This document shows, piece after piece, positions 59,661-64,000 of a stretch of 64,000 bases of DNA; the stretch's first letter is position 1; each line of letters opens with the position of its first letter. The notes under the pieces are model-generated. The model was not told the DNA's origin and did not search any database. It worked only from the letters and a program-made list of their open reading frames with translations. Position numbers and translations under genes: made by a program. Source of the DNA: Branchiostoma belcheri (Eukaryota > Chordata > Leptocardii > Amphioxiformes > Branchiostomatidae); NCBI RefSeq assembly GCF_001625305.1, contig NW_017804032.1, forward strand, positions 268,286-332,285, written 5' to 3'.

Positions 59661-62600
59661 TCAAGTTGTGTGTTTTGAAGGAGAGTTTAATACAGAGATT
59701 AGAGGAGTGGATGAAAGCAACAGTTGTTGTAGGAGCTGCTCCAGGGAGGGTGTATCAAGGATGAATGATTGACTGTTACATCCTGATTTCATGGTCTCCA
59801 ACACTGTACAGCAGATGTGTTTGTAAGTGGTGCTTGGGTTGTGAAATGGGTTTAGTGAAGAAAAGATATTTGTAGTTTGTTGCCTCTCTTGATGGTTGTT
59901 GATTGTGATGCAGGTATAATCTTATGCATTTAATATATTCCTTGCAATGTTTGTAGCAGATTTATCATGCAAAAATGAAGGGATAATGTATTAAATTTGT
60001 AAAAAAAATGGGAGAATGCAGAGATATTATATTTTATGCACAGAAGAATATGGCAAGTTGGCAGCCTGTTTTTTCAAAATTTTTATTATGTGCAGGGAAA
60101 GTACTAAAACTGCAAATATTTAATAAAAACACGAAACCAGAAATATTTCTTATTTTACAGTATGATTCTCTAGCTGAATCAATTGCTTTTTTTGTATTCT
60201 TGCTTATCTTGAATTTTCATGCCAAACTACTGGCTACTATACCTAGAAATTATATGATTATATACAATATCATGTAATATCATATTGATATCATAATCCA
60301 TTGTCATTGGTTGCTGCATGCATTGATTGACTGCCATCAGAGGTCGTTCACCCCAGAAGAGGTCTGATTACCTTTGACCCAGCAGGGATGTGGCCTTTGA
60401 CCTCGTGGCAGGTTGTTTGCTTTTCTGTGTGGATAGAGGAGCCCAAAGTCGCTGAGCTGGCATTGTTGTTGCCAGAGGAGAGCATGTTTATTTGTGATAC
60501 AGGAACTTGGGCTGTCCTTGGCCACTGCCCAAGCAGCTTAAACGGAGACGTTGTCACCTTACTAACAGAGCAGTGTGCACTTGCCAAGTTTCCAACTGCC
60601 TGATTACTCAAGATAACAGTTACGCAAGGATTGATTTTGAAAATGGTCATACGTTTCAGGTAGCATCCAGCACTATCTTTCAACCATGTTTTTGTGTATT
60701 ATACACAACTAGTCACAGTTGAAATGTAGTGGATGCAGGTAATAATTATTATTACCTGGATGTCAAACCTAAAATTGGTGCAAGTACTTTTGCAAAGAGT
60801 ACTATTTTTTTTGGTGCTGTGTGTATGTGGATATCATAACTTGACAAGTTGTTGATGGATCTTTGTATCTTTATGATATTTGGTATGTGAGCAAGCCGCA
60901 GGTGTGAGCAAAACTAAGGATAATGTTGATTATAGCCCCCTAGTGACATTCTATAGTACTGCAGCAGAACTTTTCACTAAACACATTGTGAATACTTGGG
61001 AAGGGGAATTCTCATTCATGATCAATAGAAGTCCAAGTTTGTTCCTAGGAGATCTTACATGACTCTTACAAACACGTAGGTGTTCAGTGATACTCAGTGC
61101 AGATTGCAGACTTGTATGTTATGTCTAGCGCTGAGGACAGGCACCCAGGTTCTTTCAAATGAAATAGAGGGCATCTCAGTTGAACATCTCCATTTCTTTT
61201 GTAGTCGGTCTAGAAATATTTTTTTCAGACACTGCCCCCCTCCCCATCTATCGAAACCTTGTTTTTTTCTCTCCTTATTATGGAAGAACAGACAAATGTA
61301 CTTTTTCGTTCCCTCCCTTGTGATAGGAAAGTTGTTCCAAATCTTGTCAACATGTGTCCCCCTGGCAGAAGACAGGATGTATAAAGTCAGGGCCTGTATT
61401 GTGTTACCTACTCTTGCTGTTTTGAGACACAGCCAAGTCAGCAGACTGCTCTTCTGTAAGCATCGGGAAGCAAAGTTCGCAAGCGAATCTCAGGCCAAAG
61501 TGGTCACACCATGTCTCACTTTGGTAGGACTTTTGAGTGTATGGTCTAAAATAGCTGGTCATCAAGTTCTAAAATCATGTATTTATAGTGATTATAGGTC
61601 CCTATCATCAACTGATACAAAATGTATTTGCTATTACAGGATTAGTTAGGTACAGTAGTTATGTATGTGTGAAGGCCAGATGTCTTTGCTGAGCTTTTCA
61701 AACTTGTGGGAGGGATTCTTGAAAGAAATGTCTATAAACACTGGAAAATCGATAAATTTTGAAGCAAATTTTTTTTTTACAGAGTATAAAGACTAGAAAA
61801 TTTTGACAGAAACACTGCCAGTCTCTTACATACCCACAAGCAACAAGAGAAATACATGTATGACTATGAGACCACAAAGTTGGTGACATGTGTATGCAAT
61901 TTGGATCGTAACAAGAACTGAATCATAGTTTGCAAATTTGCTCTCTTTTTCTGTATGACATCTTAGAAGCGTCCCATTTATGTACCCAAACTAAATGTCA
62001 GTTTCTGATTAAGTGCATGTAAGACTTAATGTGTCTTATTAAGTAACCTTGAGGTCAAATGGGATGAGCAGGTTCAGATGTAATGTCCTGATGAAAGGAC
62101 AGAATTTGACTTAAAAAGATGGGAGTTTCTGTCAATTTTATGAATTTCACTGAAGTTTGCTGTAGCTCTGGACCTGTATGTGAAGTTGAGGAAAAAAGAC
62201 TGGCCTAAGCAAAAATACTGGTTCAAAAGTTGTCCTTGAATGCTCGAGTAAACATGAGAATGTACCATAGGTTACAGTCCCTCGTGTGTGGGCACAACAA
62301 TCGTCTGTCACTCAAGGTAGTAAGTACACCGTTTAGCAAGGGACCTCCCAGTAGTGGTCTATATTATATTATGGTAATTGTTTGGAATAAAATAAGATTG
62401 TTTAGAGTCTTGGATGTAAGCTTTGAAAGTGATATTAAATGTTGTACTTCTATTTGCCGGCACACCTAGAGTTTTGACCAGTGGGCTGTAAAAGTTGCCA
62501 TGTTTTTTTTTTGGTGCAGAGGGTCGGGGCAGTTTAAAAATATTTGCTATGTGCTGTAGGCTTATTCTATCTTGATGAAATAGAGAGAAAACAAATTTTT

Positions 62601-63128
62601 TCATATCGCTAATGCATGAAGGTACAAACATTGTGCAGGGCACCAAGAAAGAATGTCTTCTTACCAAGCCTTTCTAATAAACCATCTGGCATATTTGGGT
62701 CAAGGTCATAGATCGACCTTGACAGAAGCCAGACATGCTCTTGCAGAGTCATGTGACTTACAGGTGGGAGATTTGTCAACCTTTGACTCTGTTACAAAAA
62801 TAGGGGCCTCACAATAGACGACCTGTGTTCCAAACAGTTCCAAAGTCCAAACGCACTGTTTAGAAAACAGGAAGGGGCCAGATTTTATCAAGTTTACACA
62901 GGATCAGGCTAAAAATGGCAACCCTGTCAATATTGCGGTTTGGTTTCTTGTGATCACATGAATGTTTTGACCTTAGAACTTGTAGGGTAAGTGATATTAA
63001 TTTTAAACACAACGTGTTGATTTATATATAGATCTACTTGTACATAGGTTAATTCGTTTATATCCACTTGTTTGTTGTATGCATAGTTGTAAAAGACCTT
63101 GAGAAAGTTGCTGTACATTTGTTGTGTC

Positions 63129-63134
63129 AATAAA
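63129..63134 (+). terminator. polyadenylation-like AATAAA inside the FNDC3 intron
   Basis: AATAAA followed by GATTGTTACATGTGATATT and GTGACC, a G/T-rich downstream element. No coding exon precedes it. It may mark an unannotated noncoding transcript, a short isoform, or nothing. Confidence 0.25.
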
Positions 63135-63371
63135 GATTGTTACATGTGATATTTGTGACCATTTTAGGTTTCAGTCCTATAGAGTAATAGACTATAAGCT
63201 TATAATTATTAATAATACTTGAAATATCTATTTGCTAGAAAGTTACTACATGTATGCTCAAATAATTTTTATCTCAAATCATTATTTAGGACATCAAATA
63301 TCATCTCAAGAAGCTGCATGTTAAATGTCCAGTTTCTTACTTATTCAGTTATGTAGAAAGTCTTATTCTGG

Positions 63372-63504
63372 TAGCCTGGATACCAGACCCATAACATGCT
63401 CGGCCCAGAGTTAGCTGTGGTGTACAGTTGTAATTTCCTAAAGGGTATGTTGGGTCGAGGAACTAGCCTATGCAGGCCCTGCTAATAGTCTGGTACCCAG
63501 GCTA
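63372..63504. repeat. TAGCCTGG...-family hairpin element
   Basis: TAGCCTGGATACCAGAC at the left is mirrored by GTCTGGTACCCAGGCTA at the right. Same ends as the elements at 22729 and 54803; no ORF. Confidence 0.8.
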
Positions 63505-64000
63505 CATTCCGGTACCTTTCTGTAAGTTTGGCCAAAGCTCGGCATTGTTTCATCTGTGAGTGAATCCGGAGTATGCGATGAGCCTGGTGCTAATCATTGT
63601 GGCTTCTTGGAACCAGGGTCTGTGTGGTCCATCCTCCCGCCTCATCTGTTCATTAGTGGACTGGTCTAATTACTCAAGGGGCATTTAATACAGAGAAAAG
63701 GGCTATATTAAGGAACCATATGTGGATTGAATTTTTAGAGACAATTTCAGGGCAGGCCAGCATAGCTGGACTTAAAAAGTCAATTTTCTGCTATTGAATC
63801 AGTTCTATCGCATAGTATTCTGATTATGGGCAGTACCCATAAATTAAAGAGACGCCTCGCATAGCTTGCTATTAATTATAAAATGGTGACAAAAATGTGC
63901 AAATGGCAGTAAATCACTAAATATCGATATCAGACAGATTTCCTCATTCAGAGTATTTTTTATTTTGCTGCCCTAAAATTGCATCGGATACCTTGAAAGT

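Larger units (their letters stand above)
48258..64000. other. long intron of the FNDC3-like gene, no exon recognised
   Basis: I looked for the next FNDC3 exon (proline-rich, VPPGY-type) and for FN3 motifs and saw none. Open frames here lack splice framing and family motifs. Scattered repeats are listed separately. GC-richer patches occur at 52800-53470 and 56100-56530 without recognisable function. Confidence 0.5.

Noticed and set aside
61080..61649. 189-codon open frame, longest in the right third
   Set aside because: Cys/Leu/Phe-rich translation with no motif, inside a presumed intron, no promoter or partner exons. Looks like chance.

Overview
This window looks like an amphioxus (Branchiostoma) chromosome. 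It is an intron-rich invertebrate deuterostome sequence carrying a BCOR-type corepressor with a C-terminal PUFD domain, an IRBP-like S41 protein, cytosolic sulfotransferases and an FNDC3-like gene. The space between exons is dense with short hairpin-like inverted-repeat elements, tRNA-derived SINEs and microsatellites. The species call is inference; gene structures were read by eye from splice sites, reading phase and family motifs.

Layout, all genes on the + strand. 1-6326: no recognisable exon; repeats only. 6327-19364: BCOR-like gene, fifteen visible exons, 5' end not identified, with two apparent one-base frameshifts in its giant exon and a roughly 430-residue insert splitting the PUFD domain. 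19365-25802: 3' UTR and a repeat-rich intergenic stretch. 25803-29557: complete eight-exon gene for a secreted or membrane-tethered single-module IRBP/S41-like protein that seems to lack the catalytic Ser and Lys. 31105-33650: intact six-exon cytosolic sulfotransferase. 34446-36904: a tandem copy with a frame-breaking 8-bp deletion and no final exon before an assembly gap. 36905-42590: gene-free and repeat-rich. 42540-43330: GC-rich promoter-like island. 47992-48257: first coding exon of an FNDC3-like gene; the rest of the window (48258-64000) reads as its long first coding intron.

The genes do not form a pathway: a chromatin corepressor, an extracellular retinoid-binding-type fold, PAPS-dependent sulfotransferases and a membrane-associated FN3 protein are simply neighbours. 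The sulfotransferases are a local tandem duplication that includes the TATA promoter. The most informative features are the modified BCOR architecture, the probably inactive IRBP-like module, the decaying sulfotransferase copy, a SINE insertion dated by the duplication, and several inverted-repeat families with visible target-site duplications.
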